NCBI RefSeq assembly: GCF_020991475.1
Contig: NZ_JAJMPA010000001.1
Span: 310,001 to 374,000, forward strand
Source: Pedobacter sp. MC2016-14
GTDB taxonomy: Bacteria; Bacteroidota; Bacteroidia; Sphingobacteriales; Sphingobacteriaceae
Reading direction: 5' to 3'
Length of the DNA stretch: 64,000 nucleotides
Shown: positions 53,609 through 62,431 of the stretch, in pieces
Numbering within the stretch: position 1 is the stretch's first letter
How the letters are laid out: every line of letters begins with the position of its first letter
Program-made: the position numbers and the translations under genes
Notes under the pieces: generated by a model
Databases searched by the model: none
What the model was told of the DNA's origin: nothing
What the model saw: only the letters and a program-made list of their open reading frames with translations

Positions 53609-54487
53609 CTACTCTTTTACTTCGAGGGCGGACATCAAATCTTTCACCATTTGATCAAGGTTACCAGCAGCGCTATTTAGCTTGCAAATGATTTCTTCCT
53701 GCTGATCTGGAGGCAGGTCATTTAGCAAATCTGTTAAGCCGATGATATTCGCTACGGGCACACGCAGGTTATGCGATACAAAATATCGGAATTTCTCCAA
53801 TACCGCATTTCTTCGTACCAGATCGGTAATGATTTGTTCACGCTCTAAATATAAATTGTTACGGCTTTTTGCTTCAGATTTAAAACGCAGCAACAGCATC
53901 ACCACCATAGTTAAAATAAAAGCGCCCGTAACGGCAAAGCATATGTTCATCAGGAAAGTTGCGTCAGCAGAATCTGCTTTACGCAATTCCATTAAATCAC
54001 TTTCATTTTGTTCCACCAGGTTTACATAACGACTACATTGCTCTGCGTTGTACCTGCCTTGGCCCGAACGAACGATTTGGATTCCTGCGAGCATTCCCTG
54101 CGTTTCAGTAGTACGGATCAGCCGCCTGGAGTACTCAATTCGCCGCTGTACATATAATGAGATGGAATCCAGTAAATAATTGATTTCTGCATTATCTCGG
54201 GTTAAAAACTTTACCGTATCCAATTCTTTTAAAGTGGCCTGATCTGACTTTTTAACTGCCGATAAACTTTCTGGACGACTGGTAAGCATATAATAACGCG
54301 CATGCATAGCGCTCTGACCACTATTAAAGAGCAATCTACTGGTGTGAATGAGTACTTCATTCCCATGTTTAACCCATTTTTCACGCTGGTCAACACGTTT
54401 CATCGCATGATAAGAGCTAAACAACAGACAAACCAAAAGGAGAATCTGAAGATCTATGTTATAAAATTCCTTTTTTAACAATTTCAT
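53609..54487 (-). CDS. Histidine kinase fragment lacking the ATPase domain
   Basis: 292 residues. A CHASE3-like N-terminal sensor lies between two membrane helices (about 10-28 and 180-202), with the helical segment SGQSAMHARYYMLTSRPES. A short coiled coil leads to HisKA with FRYFVSHNLRVPVANIIGLT (His in the phospho-acceptor place) and the second helix NLDQMVKDLMSALEVKE, where the protein ends. The usual kinase continues for about 150 residues with N and G boxes; none is present here. The stop lies ten bases from a dispersed repeat, which suggests truncation by rearrangement. It may be non-functional, or a phosphotransfer partner acting with another kinase. Start ATG 54487 is preferred over 54496. 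Confidence 0.8.
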   Translation of the reverse strand: MKLLKKEFYNIDLQILLLVCLLFSSYHAMKRVDQREKWVKHGNEVLIHTSRLLFNSGQSAMHARYYMLTSRPESLSAVKKSDQATLKELDTVKFLTRDNAEINYLLDSISLYVQRRIEYSRRLIRTTETQGMLAGIQIVRSGQGRYNAEQCSRYVNLVEQNESDLMELRKADSADATFLMNICFAVTGAFILTMVVMLLLRFKSEAKSRNNLYLEREQIITDLVRRNAVLEKFRYFVSHNLRVPVANIIGLTDLLNDLPPDQQEEIICKLNSAAGNLDQMVKDLMSALEVKE

Positions 54488-54739
54488 GTAAATCATTAGC
54501 GCCCTGCATCCCTCTACTAGGAGAAATTGGGCTTAAGGTACATATAGTTTTTAGGATTTGAATACAAAATACACATTATACTCTAGGTAACATTTAGTGC
54601 GGCAAGGATAAAAAGAACAAAATGAACGTAGGCAATTCAGTCTTAGGAAGATATTTTTGCTCCAATCAATAAGTCGGCAAAACTTTATTGGTTACATATA
54701 CGTATTAACAAGAGCCAAATATTAAATTAATCATTTTTA

Positions 54740-54928
54740 ATGAGCTATAAGGACTATAAATGCAAACGCTGTAGTACAACATTCCACTACCAGGTACCCA
54801 GACCATTTCTGCTCAAACAGTTATGTCCTTTTATTCCTTTACGTGTTTATTGGTGCCCTAAATGTGTAACAAATCGATATATCTGGATAAAGGTTGGATT
54901 AAAACGTGAAAATGTTCAGGAAATTTGA
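54740..54928 (+). CDS. Small zinc-ribbon-like protein (62 aa)
   Basis: Function unknown. 62 residues with knuckles CKRC (residues 8-11) and CPKC (near 39-42), a VPRPFLLKQ segment and a closing RYIWIKVGL. It matches the small protein at 5904-6095 in cysteine spacing, VPR, hydrophobic middle and the final YIW, so the two are paralogues. It lies alone between the kinase fragment and the gld operon on its own strand pattern. With two copies bracketing the EPS region the family may be common in this genome. Zinc binding is inferred from the four cysteines. Confidence 0.7.
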   Translation: MSYKDYKCKRCSTTFHYQVPRPFLLKQLCPFIPLRVYWCPKCVTNRYIWIKVGLKRENVQEI

Positions 54929-55074
54929 CAAATGACCACCAATCTATACACTATTCCACCAAAAATTGACACGAAGCTTTAAAAAATGATCAGCAAGGCA
55001 AATAAATCTTAAACTTAACACTTTGCTGATGTTAACATAATATAAACCACCGAATTGCCATTTTTATGAAACAA

Positions 55075-55108
55075 TTTTGATCCAAAATAGGATTTTTAAA
55101 TAAATTTC
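55075..55108 (+). promoter_or_regulatory. Candidate promoter of the gld operon
   Basis: TTTTG at 55075-55079 and TAAATTTC at 55101-55108, 21 nt apart, fit a -33/-7 pair with one mismatch in the -7 box. The leader of about 160 nt opens with a small stem (ACAGAAG...CTTCTGT, near 55116-55135) followed by T-rich sequence, and a second stem AATAATTC/GAATTATT lies just before gldK. The rest of 54929-55276 shows no gene. Confidence 0.4.
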
Positions 55109-55276
55109 GTATACAACAGAAGCATTTTTCTTCTGTTTCTCAATTATTATTCGCATTTTCGTCCCGAAAGAAAATCTTGAGGCGATACTGGTATGGTATT
55201 GGCTTGTACTAGGGATAGGGCTTTCACAAACTAGAAAATTTAGAAGAATAATTCACGAATTATTACATTTCCTGCA

Positions 55277-56623
55277 ATGATTAAAAAGATCGAAACTAAG
55301 AAAGAGGGCGGTCGAACCGTCAACTTTAAGACAAAGCTGGCTATGGGGCTTATGGTAGCCACCGCATTCTCCGCCTGCAAAACCCGTAGCGCCTTTCAAA
55401 CTGCAGGCAGCAATGGATTAACTGCTCCTCCAGGTATGGTTTATATTCCCTCCGGAACCATAACTTACAACAACCCAGCCGATAGCGCCGGAAAAGGAAA
55501 GATGTACAGCGTTAGTGCTTTTTACATCGACAAAACAGAAGTAACTAACGAAGAATACAGCAAGTTCATCAACTGGGTGGCGGATTCGGTAGCGATTACG
55601 GACTATTTGAAAGATGAAAAATTCTTTATCAAAGAAAAAGGGGCACCTAAAATTTCTGCAAAAACGAACACGACACCAACTGTAACTACAGTGAGCACCA
55701 TCACTCCTGCAAAAAGAATTGACTGGAGCAAGGTAGATTCCAATTCTCCTTTATGGAAAAGTAACAAAAACGGAATTCAGGGTAAAATCGCAGCAATGTT
55801 TATCGACCGCAATGGTGCTAAAATCCTGAATCCTGACAAAGTAAAGTACAGATTTAGCTATATGAGAAAAGGTGGGGCTAAAGACGGCCAGTACGTTACT
55901 GATACTGTGAGCGTAATGCCGGAAACAGACATCTGGTCTAAAGATTTCCCGAATGCGCAAATGTCATTATATGACCGCAACTACTTAACACATAAAGCTT
56001 TTAAAACTAATCCTGTAGTTGGTGTAAACTGGAAACAGGCACGTGCTTATACAGATTGGAAAGGTAAAGAAATGACCGCAATGGCCAATAAAAACCCTTA
56101 TTTAAGAGGCTTTAACCTGGCTTATAGTCTTCCTTCTGAAGCTCAATGGCAGCGCGCAGCAGTAGGTTCTGACAATAGTTTAGATACATCAGCAATGAAC
56201 CTAACCAAAACGGATAAAAAAACCAAGAAACAATTGCTGGCCATTAACTTTAAGCAAGGCGAAGGTTCATACTCGAAAGACGGTTCTACCTTTACCGTTC
56301 CGGTAACTTCTTATTCACCCAACGGATTTGGCTTGTACAATATGTTTGGAAACGTATCAGAATGGACTTTGGATGCTTATAGCCCTTCTTCTTCTTTCTT
56401 TATCAATGACTTAAATCCGGTACTATTACTGGACGCAGACAATAACGATGCTGAAGCCCTTACACGTAAAGTAATCAGAGGTGGATCCTGGAAAGATCCT
56501 GGAAGTTTGTTAAATGCAGATGCAAGGAATTATGAATCTCAATTTAATGGCCACTCTTATATCGGCTTTAGATGTGCGATGGCTGCAATTGAAATGAACA
56601 GCCCGCAATTAAAAGCGAAATAA
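55277..56623 (+). CDS. gldK: GldK/PorK-like lipoprotein of the type IX secretion ring
   Basis: Outer-membrane ring lipoprotein of the type IX secretion system and gliding machinery. The 448-residue protein has an N-terminal basic stretch, lipobox ATAFSAC (Cys34), and a formylglycine-generating-enzyme-like domain that starts PPGMVYIPSGTITYNN, continues SAFYIDKTEVTNEEYSKFIN, SLPSEAQWQRAAVGS and NMFGNVSEWTLDAY, and ends VIRGGSWKDPGS and SYIGFRCAM. GldK forms a periplasmic ring with GldN, the product of the next gene. The signal peptide is unusually long (about 33 residues) if ATG 55277 is the start. Confidence 0.93.
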   Translation: MIKKIETKKEGGRTVNFKTKLAMGLMVATAFSACKTRSAFQTAGSNGLTAPPGMVYIPSGTITYNNPADSAGKGKMYSVSAFYIDKTEVTNEEYSKFINWVADSVAITDYLKDEKFFIKEKGAPKISAKTNTTPTVTTVSTITPAKRIDWSKVDSNSPLWKSNKNGIQGKIAAMFIDRNGAKILNPDKVKYRFSYMRKGGAKDGQYVTDTVSVMPETDIWSKDFPNAQMSLYDRNYLTHKAFKTNPVVGVNWKQARAYTDWKGKEMTAMANKNPYLRGFNLAYSLPSEAQWQRAAVGSDNSLDTSAMNLTKTDKKTKKQLLAINFKQGEGSYSKDGSTFTVPVTSYSPNGFGLYNMFGNVSEWTLDAYSPSSSFFINDLNPVLLLDADNNDAEALTRKVIRGGSWKDPGSLLNADARNYESQFNGHSYIGFRCAMAAIEMNSPQLKAK

Positions 56624-56670
56624 TAACGTCCAATTATCCCGGACCAATTTTAACAGCTAATATAATTTAT

Positions 56671-57681
56671 ATGAAAAATTTTACTTCCCTCCTTATAGTA
56701 CTACTTGGTGTCATTAGCCTTAATGCTACGGCCCAGGTAGATTCTGTTCCTCCAGGTACTTATGCCACAGATAGTATTCCATTGGTTGATGGATACAGCC
56801 ATTCTACAGTATACGACAATGCCAAGCCTTTTCCAATGCCGGTGATCAAACAATCGAACATCCGCTTTTACAAAAGGGTGTACCGCGATATTGATTTGAC
56901 GGATAAACAAAATGCGATCTTCGCTACACCGGGCGCAACTTTAATTGAGGCCATCATGAAAGACATCGCCGCTGGGAAACTGACAGTATATGATGCAACC
57001 GATGACTCTTTTAAGAAAAAACTAAGTGCTAAAGAAGGCATGGCGCGTTTTACTGACAGTGTAATGGTACCAAAATTCGATAACGAAGGAAACCAGATTG
57101 GTGGTACAATGACCTTAAACGAATTTAATCCGGAAAAAATCACCAAATTCAGAATTAAGGAAGACATCTTTTTGGATAAACAAAGAGGAAAAATGGAAAC
57201 CCGCATTGTTGGTCTTGCACCATTGATGGACATTACTTCAAACGCTGAACTTGCCGCATCAGTTGGCGCTACCCCAGCTTTCTGGTTATATTATCCGCAA
57301 GTACGATACACGATGGTTAAAATGGACATTTCTGATGTAGAGCGCAACCTCTTTGACATGAGTATGGACGATATCTTTTTGCAGCGCAAATTTGCCAGCA
57401 AAATTATTCGTGAAGGCAATAACCCAAGTACACAGGATAGCATCAGCTCTCAGGCTTCAGAATTGAAACTGAAAAAAATGAACGATGACCTTTGGAAAAA
57501 CCCAAAAGGTGTGAAAGAAAAGGACCTGGTTACAGAGGCAGATTTGCTGAAAGCCGACAAAAAGAAAGAGAAAAAACCAAAGGCAGCGAAAGCACCTAAA
57601 GCAGCAAAGTTGCCAAAAGAGAAAGCGGTTAAAAAAGAGAGTACTCCCGTTGCACCTAAATCAACTCCAGTTACCAACTAA
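56671..57681 (+). CDS. gldN: GldN/PorN-like ring protein
   Basis: Periplasmic partner of GldK. The 336-residue protein has a signal peptide (about 1-21, ending NATAQ) and the GldN features FYKRVYRDIDLTDKQNAIF, TVYDATDDSF, FRIKEDIFLDKQRGKMETRI, LAPLMDI, AFWLYYPQVRYTMV and MSMDDIFLQRKFASKIIREG. The C-terminal 60 residues are Lys/Ala-rich (KKEKKPKAAKAPKAAKLPKE), which is not part of the core. In Flavobacterium the order is gldK-L-M-N; here gldN comes second. Confidence 0.92.
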   Translation: MKNFTSLLIVLLGVISLNATAQVDSVPPGTYATDSIPLVDGYSHSTVYDNAKPFPMPVIKQSNIRFYKRVYRDIDLTDKQNAIFATPGATLIEAIMKDIAAGKLTVYDATDDSFKKKLSAKEGMARFTDSVMVPKFDNEGNQIGGTMTLNEFNPEKITKFRIKEDIFLDKQRGKMETRIVGLAPLMDITSNAELAASVGATPAFWLYYPQVRYTMVKMDISDVERNLFDMSMDDIFLQRKFASKIIREGNNPSTQDSISSQASELKLKKMNDDLWKNPKGVKEKDLVTEADLLKADKKKEKKPKAAKAPKAAKLPKEKAVKKESTPVAPKSTPVTN

Positions 57682-57696
57682 TCAAGCTCATTCCCT

Positions 57697-58335
57697 ATGA
57701 AGACTTTAAAAACTCTTGTTCTTATTGCAGGTATAGTACTTGCAAGTACAACTATAAGTAATGCGCAGATGCTGAAAGAATACTCTGCTTTCCACAGATC
57801 GGTTGGTTTGACACTAGGTTCTTACGGGATCGGAGTGGAAGGAAGTTATCCTGTTGGCCAGACTTTTAACCTAAGAGCGGGAGCGACTGTCTTTCCCCCT
57901 ATTAAATTAGGAAAGCCGGGAGGCAGTGCCAATTCTCCAAAATATGAATTCAACCGTGCAGGAGTAACCTTCATGGTAGACTGGCAACCCCTTTATGGAA
58001 GGGAAAGTGAATTTGCCAGCAAATGGTTTGTGACTGTTGGTGCTGGTTATTTCTTTAAAAACGAACTGAGCAACTACAAAAAAGCCTTTAGAAATGGTGA
58101 GGTACCACAATATGTTATCTATTTTAACCAAGCTCCTTATCTAGGAACTGGATTAGCAAATCTGGTATTGGGTGAACGTTTGGGGCTTTCTTTAAATGCG
58201 GGCTATTACTTTGCACATAGCAAAGAACAAATTAGTAAGCCTAACGGTGCCATTCAAAAACCAGAAGTCGATAAATTCCCTGCTGTTATTGTTAAAGGTC
58301 TTGACCTGCATGCTGCTATCAGCTACAATTTTTAA
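57697..58335 (+). CDS. Outer-membrane beta-barrel protein in the gld operon
   Basis: Function unknown. 212 residues with a signal peptide (about 1-23, ending ISNAQ), barrel strands and a C-terminal LHAAISYNF. It is related to the barrel at 7789-8466: LRAGATVFPPIKL against KAGASVVPIK, MVDWQPLYG against MFDWHPFG, QAPYLGTGLANLV against TPYLGTGIESVV, and LSLNAGYYFA against LGFNLGVYYM. It lies between gldN and gldL, 15 nt after gldN and 40 nt before gldL. It is too short and different to be PorP/SprF. A role in anchoring or regulating the type IX machine is possible. Confidence 0.82.
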   Translation: MKTLKTLVLIAGIVLASTTISNAQMLKEYSAFHRSVGLTLGSYGIGVEGSYPVGQTFNLRAGATVFPPIKLGKPGGSANSPKYEFNRAGVTFMVDWQPLYGRESEFASKWFVTVGAGYFFKNELSNYKKAFRNGEVPQYVIYFNQAPYLGTGLANLVLGERLGLSLNAGYYFAHSKEQISKPNGAIQKPEVDKFPAVIVKGLDLHAAISYNF

Positions 58336-58375
58336 ATCAAATCAAACAAAAAAATAAAAAACAAACACGCTTATT

Positions 58376-59176
58376 ATGGCAAAAAAATCATCCTCCAACT
58401 TGTTACACATGGCCATTTCCTTTGGTGCCAGTGTCGTTATTCTCGGTGCCTTATTTAAAATTCTTCACTTAGGTGGGGTTTGGGGAAATTACATGATCGG
58501 TCTTGGACTGGGTGTAGAAGCTCTACTCTTCTTTATCACTGGTTTTGTACCGCCAGCACAGGATCCTGCATGGGAGCGTGTTTATCCTGAATTGGCCGAT
58601 GACTATGATGGCCCGGTAGCGCAAAAACGTGCCGTTGCTGTTGCAGCTGCTCCTCCGGTTACTGCTGCTTTAGACCAAATGCTGAGCACTAAAATTGGCC
58701 CTGAACTGATTGAAAGCCTGGGTTCTGGTTTGCGTAACTTTGGTGACAAGGTAACTGCCATCAGCAATATCTCTGATGTTTCGGTAACTACTAACCAATT
58801 GACTGAGAAAATGAAACAAGCAACAACCAGTTATGATAAATTGTCTGTAACTTTCGAAAAAGCTTCGGCAAGCTTAACGGAATTGGCTTCAAGTGATTCT
58901 GGCAATAAAGCTTACCATGAGCAGGTAAATAACCTGGCTAAAAACCTTTCTTCTTTAAATGCGGTGTACGAATTGGAATTACAAGATTCAAGCGCACACT
59001 TAAAAGCAATGAACAAATTTTATGGCAGCTTAGCTACTACCATGGACAATTTTTCTGGTTCTATCGAGGATTCTCAGAAATTTAAAGAGGAAGTTGGCAA
59101 ACTAAGCAAAAACCTTTCTTCTCTGAATGCAATTTATGGCAACATGTTGGTGGCCATGAACCAGCCAAAAGTTTAA
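58376..59176 (+). CDS. gldL: GldL/PorL-like motor protein
   Basis: Inner-membrane subunit of the proton-driven motor that powers gliding and type IX secretion. 266 residues: two membrane helices (about 13-30, MAISFGASVVILGALFKI, and 36-57, with the conserved membrane glutamate Glu48 in GLGVEALLFF), then a long cytoplasmic coiled-coil region with repeated KNLSSLNAVYELEL and KNLSSLNAIYGNML segments. In F. johnsoniae GldL the matching Glu49 is part of the proton path. It forms the motor with GldM, encoded next. Confidence 0.95.
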   Translation: MAKKSSSNLLHMAISFGASVVILGALFKILHLGGVWGNYMIGLGLGVEALLFFITGFVPPAQDPAWERVYPELADDYDGPVAQKRAVAVAAAPPVTAALDQMLSTKIGPELIESLGSGLRNFGDKVTAISNISDVSVTTNQLTEKMKQATTSYDKLSVTFEKASASLTELASSDSGNKAYHEQVNNLAKNLSSLNAVYELELQDSSAHLKAMNKFYGSLATTMDNFSGSIEDSQKFKEEVGKLSKNLSSLNAIYGNMLVAMNQPKV

Positions 59177-59207
59177 TTTTTCACCTAATTATATTTGATA
59201 TCTAAAA

Positions 59208-60740
59208 ATGGCTGGAGGAAAAGAAACGACGCGGCAGAAGATGATCAATATCATGTATTTGGTATTGTTAGCTATGCTTGCCCTCAATGTATCGGACAGT
59301 ATCCTGGATGCTTTCCGTACCATTACCAATAGTTTGGAAGTATCAACAACGAATGTAACCAACTCTGTAGACCAGATGTTTTCTTCGTTTGAAGCAACCA
59401 AACTTAAAGAATCGCCTGAAAGGGCAAAACCGCTTTACGATAAAGCCAAACAGGCACGTACACTGGCGGCAGAACTGGAGACTTATGTAGCATCCCTTAA
59501 AAAGGAACTGGAAACCCGTGGTGGTGGTTATGATCCTGAAACCGGAGATCTTGTAGAACGCGGGAACCTTGACATTGCGCAAGGCCTGATGATCAACGAG
59601 AAAAAAGCGGAAGAATTGCAACAACGCATCAACACTACACATGATAAGTTATTGGCCCTGCTTGACCAGAGCAACAATAAAAACGTATCCTTTACGCTGA
59701 TGGCTAAGGACTCGGAAAAGTCGCTTAATGGCAAGAAAAAATGGGTTGACATTAATTTTGGTGAAGGCACCCCGCTAACTGCGGCAATGGCAATTTTGAC
59801 TAAAGTGCAGGCGGATTTGAAAAACGCTGAATCTGATGTGGTAAAACGCATCCTGGGTAAAATGGACCAGGCAGTTGTAAACCTTGACCAGTTTGCAGCA
59901 GTAGCTGTAGCACCTTCTTCTTACCTGATCCAGGGACAACCTTATACCGCTGAGGTATTTTTAACGGCTTATGACTCTAAATCCAGCCCGAGCATTTCGG
60001 TTGGTGGACAGTCGCTGAGCGTTAAACAGGGAAAAGGTACTTACACCGTGAATACTACTCGTGAGGGTGTATTTACCTGGGTAGGATCGGTAAGTGTGAA
60101 ACAGACCGATGGTTCGATAAAACAATACCGTACTCCGGAGCAAAAATATCAGGTATCTCGTCCATCTGCAGTAGTATCACCTGATAAGATGAACGTATTT
60201 TATATTGGCGTAACCAACCCGGTATCACTTTCTGCACCTGGTATTCCTTCAGATAAATTACGTGTAACCATGAGCGGCGGAAGCATTTCCGGAGCCAATG
60301 GAAAGTACAACGTAAAAGTAAGTTCTGTAGGAACCGTAAAAATCAACATCTCTGCGGAAGTAGCTCCGGGAAAAACGGCTAATGTGGGCACCTCTGAATT
60401 CAGGGTGAAACGCATTCCTGACCCTACAGCGAAGTTTTCTGGCAAGAACGGTGGTTCTGTAGCCACTGTGGCCTTGAAAGCGCAGGACAAGATCTTTGCT
60501 CAACTGGAGAACTTTGACTTTGATGCTAAATTTACCATCACCCGTTTTAGTTTGATCATCGCCAAACCAAGGGCCGACCCAATGTTACTTTCCGCCAGCG
60601 GAAATTCATTGAACGGCGCTATGAAAGCTGCTATGGCAACCATTACACCGGGTACCAGGGTGATCTTTGACAACATCATTGCTACTGGCCCTGATGGCGT
60701 GCCAAGACAATTGAACCCTGTAGTAATTACAGCGAACTAA
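59208..60740 (+). CDS. gldM: GldM/PorM-like motor protein
   Basis: Inner-membrane protein with one N-terminal helix (about 13-32, INIMYLVLLAMLALNVSDSI) and a long periplasmic shaft of four domains that reaches the GldK/GldN ring. 510 residues. The N-terminus MAGGKETTRQK keeps the arginine (Arg9) that in F. johnsoniae pairs with the GldL glutamate. Later domains show TAEVFLTAYDSKS, VGGQSLSVKQGKGTYTVNTT, FYIGVTNPVSLSAPGIPSDK and SGNSLNGAMKAAMATITPGT, as in characterised GldM. It is the last gene of the operon before a strong terminator. Confidence 0.95.
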   Translation: MAGGKETTRQKMINIMYLVLLAMLALNVSDSILDAFRTITNSLEVSTTNVTNSVDQMFSSFEATKLKESPERAKPLYDKAKQARTLAAELETYVASLKKELETRGGGYDPETGDLVERGNLDIAQGLMINEKKAEELQQRINTTHDKLLALLDQSNNKNVSFTLMAKDSEKSLNGKKKWVDINFGEGTPLTAAMAILTKVQADLKNAESDVVKRILGKMDQAVVNLDQFAAVAVAPSSYLIQGQPYTAEVFLTAYDSKSSPSISVGGQSLSVKQGKGTYTVNTTREGVFTWVGSVSVKQTDGSIKQYRTPEQKYQVSRPSAVVSPDKMNVFYIGVTNPVSLSAPGIPSDKLRVTMSGGSISGANGKYNVKVSSVGTVKINISAEVAPGKTANVGTSEFRVKRIPDPTAKFSGKNGGSVATVALKAQDKIFAQLENFDFDAKFTITRFSLIIAKPRADPMLLSASGNSLNGAMKAAMATITPGTRVIFDNIIATGPDGVPRQLNPVVITAN

Positions 60741-60749
60741 GTTTATAAA

Positions 60750-60795
60750 CACATAAAAAAAGCGGCTTCCCAAAAGGAGCCGCTTTTTTTATGTG
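60750..60795. terminator. Strong bidirectional terminator after gldM
   Basis: Perfect 18-bp stem (60750-60767 with 60778-60795) with core AAAGCGGCT/AGCCGCTTT and seven T on each 3' side, loop of 10 nt. It separates the convergent gldM and RemB/Wzi-like genes. Confidence 0.93.
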
Positions 60796-60806
60796 TCCAT
60801 TAGCTG

Positions 60807-62420
60807 TTAAAAATCCTGATATAAATTCCGGAAGGTACTCCTCAAGCCGATGTTGACGATTTGCGTATTCTTGCTACCCAATTCATTCTTCTCTTGTCTG
60901 TAGACACCGCCTAACTCGATGCGAAGGTTATACTTTGGATTGAGCAGATAAGAAGCTTTGGCTTCGCCAAAATACAAATTGGTTTTGATGCCCTGGGCTA
61001 TCGTATTGCCGTAATCTGACACATGTACATCATAACTAAGCAGGATATTCTTGCCATAATTTAAACCCGCAGGATCAAGCCCGTATTGTGCATAGCTACC
61101 TTGCAATTGAAAATCAAAGCGTTTGTAGCTGTAATTAAGTATGCCAAGGAACTCCCTGAAATTAGCGCCCATAGGATGTGCCAAGGGTTGGCTCATCCCG
61201 GTGTAACTTGTAATCCTGTCGTAATGGGCGTAAGTATAAGGTCTGGCAGTATTAAACTCCACCAAGTAATTTAAAGCCTCAGTTTTAAACAAATCCGATC
61301 CACGGATTCCCAATTGAGCCGACCATTTATTTGCCCAATAGCCTTTATTACTAAAAGCCTCACTTGCGGTAAATTCGTCAAACATAAACTGACCATAGGC
61401 TACAGTTTTTGCCGACAACTCATATTTTGTATTCAATCCCAAACGCATTTTATCAGGAGAATTTCCGTTTGCACCTTCTATTGGCCTTAAAAACACAAAA
61501 GGATGGATGTAGTTAAAATCAAATCCCCGCTTGCCTTCTTTTTCCACATCTGACCAGGTTACGGCCTGAAAAAATCCTAAAGAGAAACGATTGCTAACAT
61601 TCCAGTCAATGTAATGCATGGCATTCCATTTCCCTCTAGCACCTAATCGACGGTCTGCAGTCAAACGCTCTGCCCCATTATCCAGCATGTAGCTAAAAAT
61701 AGTCTGATATTGCACATTGCCAAGGTTAGCACGCATCCGGAAAAAGGAATGATTGGCCGCAACATCCGACAGCAACATGGAACGATAACCATCACCTATG
61801 AAGTTTTTATCGTAGGCCAACGTAAAGTTGAGGTATTTATTAGGCGTATAAGATACATTTGCTGTAACATACGACCAGTCTTTGGTCTCATTTTCAAACT
61901 TGCCCGACATTTCACTGGGCACCACCTGGTTGGTATTGATAAATTCTGTGAGGTAATTGGCAAATACTGCCTGATTTTCATAACCGTTGGTATAAAAGGA
62001 AAACGTCTTACCCACCGTACCACCAACCTGATAACCTCTTGTATTTTTCCAGATGTTTTTACCTTCCTCAAACTCGTTACCGATCTGGAAGTCTGGCAGG
62101 AAATCGGCATAAATGGTATAGTCCTCTGCCTTGAAATTGAGCAGATGTTCATCGGTCAATTTACGCCGCAACCAGCTTCTTTTTTGCAGACTGTCTACTC
62201 CGAGGTTCATCAATTCTCCGTAACGGGCCGCCAGTAGGGGCTCATCTGCATAATAGTTTTTGATGGAACTGTGCATCCTGGTATTCGGATCGTAAACCTG
62301 TTTGTTAAACTTTTGATAAAAGGAAAAAGCATAAGGCAGGTTCTGATTGGGGGTAGCATCCTGCGCCTTTATCCCCGCACATATCATCAGGGATAAGCAA
62401 AAAGCAAAGATTTTCTTCAT
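60807..62420 (-). CDS. RemB/Wzi-like capsule assembly outer-membrane barrel
   Basis: Predicted outer-membrane beta-barrel of the Wzi/RemB type. 537 residues with signal peptide MKKIFAFCLSLMICAGIKAQ and many barrel strands; features include ADFLPDFQIGNEFEEGKNIW, YTPNKYLNFTLAYDKNFIGD followed by GYRSMLLSD, RMRANLGNVQYQTIFSYML, HYIDWNVSNRFSLGFFQAVT and the C-terminal LGSKNTQIVNIGLRSTFRNL. In E. coli Wzi binds capsule at the surface; the F. johnsoniae relative RemB is a mobile gliding protein. Next to gld genes and a polysaccharide gene either role fits. Start ATG 62420 is preferred to the TTG two codons upstream. It lies 11 nt after the dehydratase gene. Confidence 0.85.
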   Translation of the reverse strand: MKKIFAFCLSLMICAGIKAQDATPNQNLPYAFSFYQKFNKQVYDPNTRMHSSIKNYYADEPLLAARYGELMNLGVDSLQKRSWLRRKLTDEHLLNFKAEDYTIYADFLPDFQIGNEFEEGKNIWKNTRGYQVGGTVGKTFSFYTNGYENQAVFANYLTEFINTNQVVPSEMSGKFENETKDWSYVTANVSYTPNKYLNFTLAYDKNFIGDGYRSMLLSDVAANHSFFRMRANLGNVQYQTIFSYMLDNGAERLTADRRLGARGKWNAMHYIDWNVSNRFSLGFFQAVTWSDVEKEGKRGFDFNYIHPFVFLRPIEGANGNSPDKMRLGLNTKYELSAKTVAYGQFMFDEFTASEAFSNKGYWANKWSAQLGIRGSDLFKTEALNYLVEFNTARPYTYAHYDRITSYTGMSQPLAHPMGANFREFLGILNYSYKRFDFQLQGSYAQYGLDPAGLNYGKNILLSYDVHVSDYGNTIAQGIKTNLYFGEAKASYLLNPKYNLRIELGGVYRQEKNELGSKNTQIVNIGLRSTFRNLYQDF

Positions 62421-62431
62421 GTACAAATGTA

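Noticed and set aside
57697..58335. PorP/SprF-type T9SS membrane protein
   Set aside because: Too short (212 against about 300 residues) and without the PorP/SprF opening motifs; it resembles the barrel at 7789-8466 instead.
61710..62237. 175-codon plus-strand ORF opposite the RemB/Wzi-like gene
   Set aside because: Antisense shadow frame; its sequence has no signal peptide or domain.
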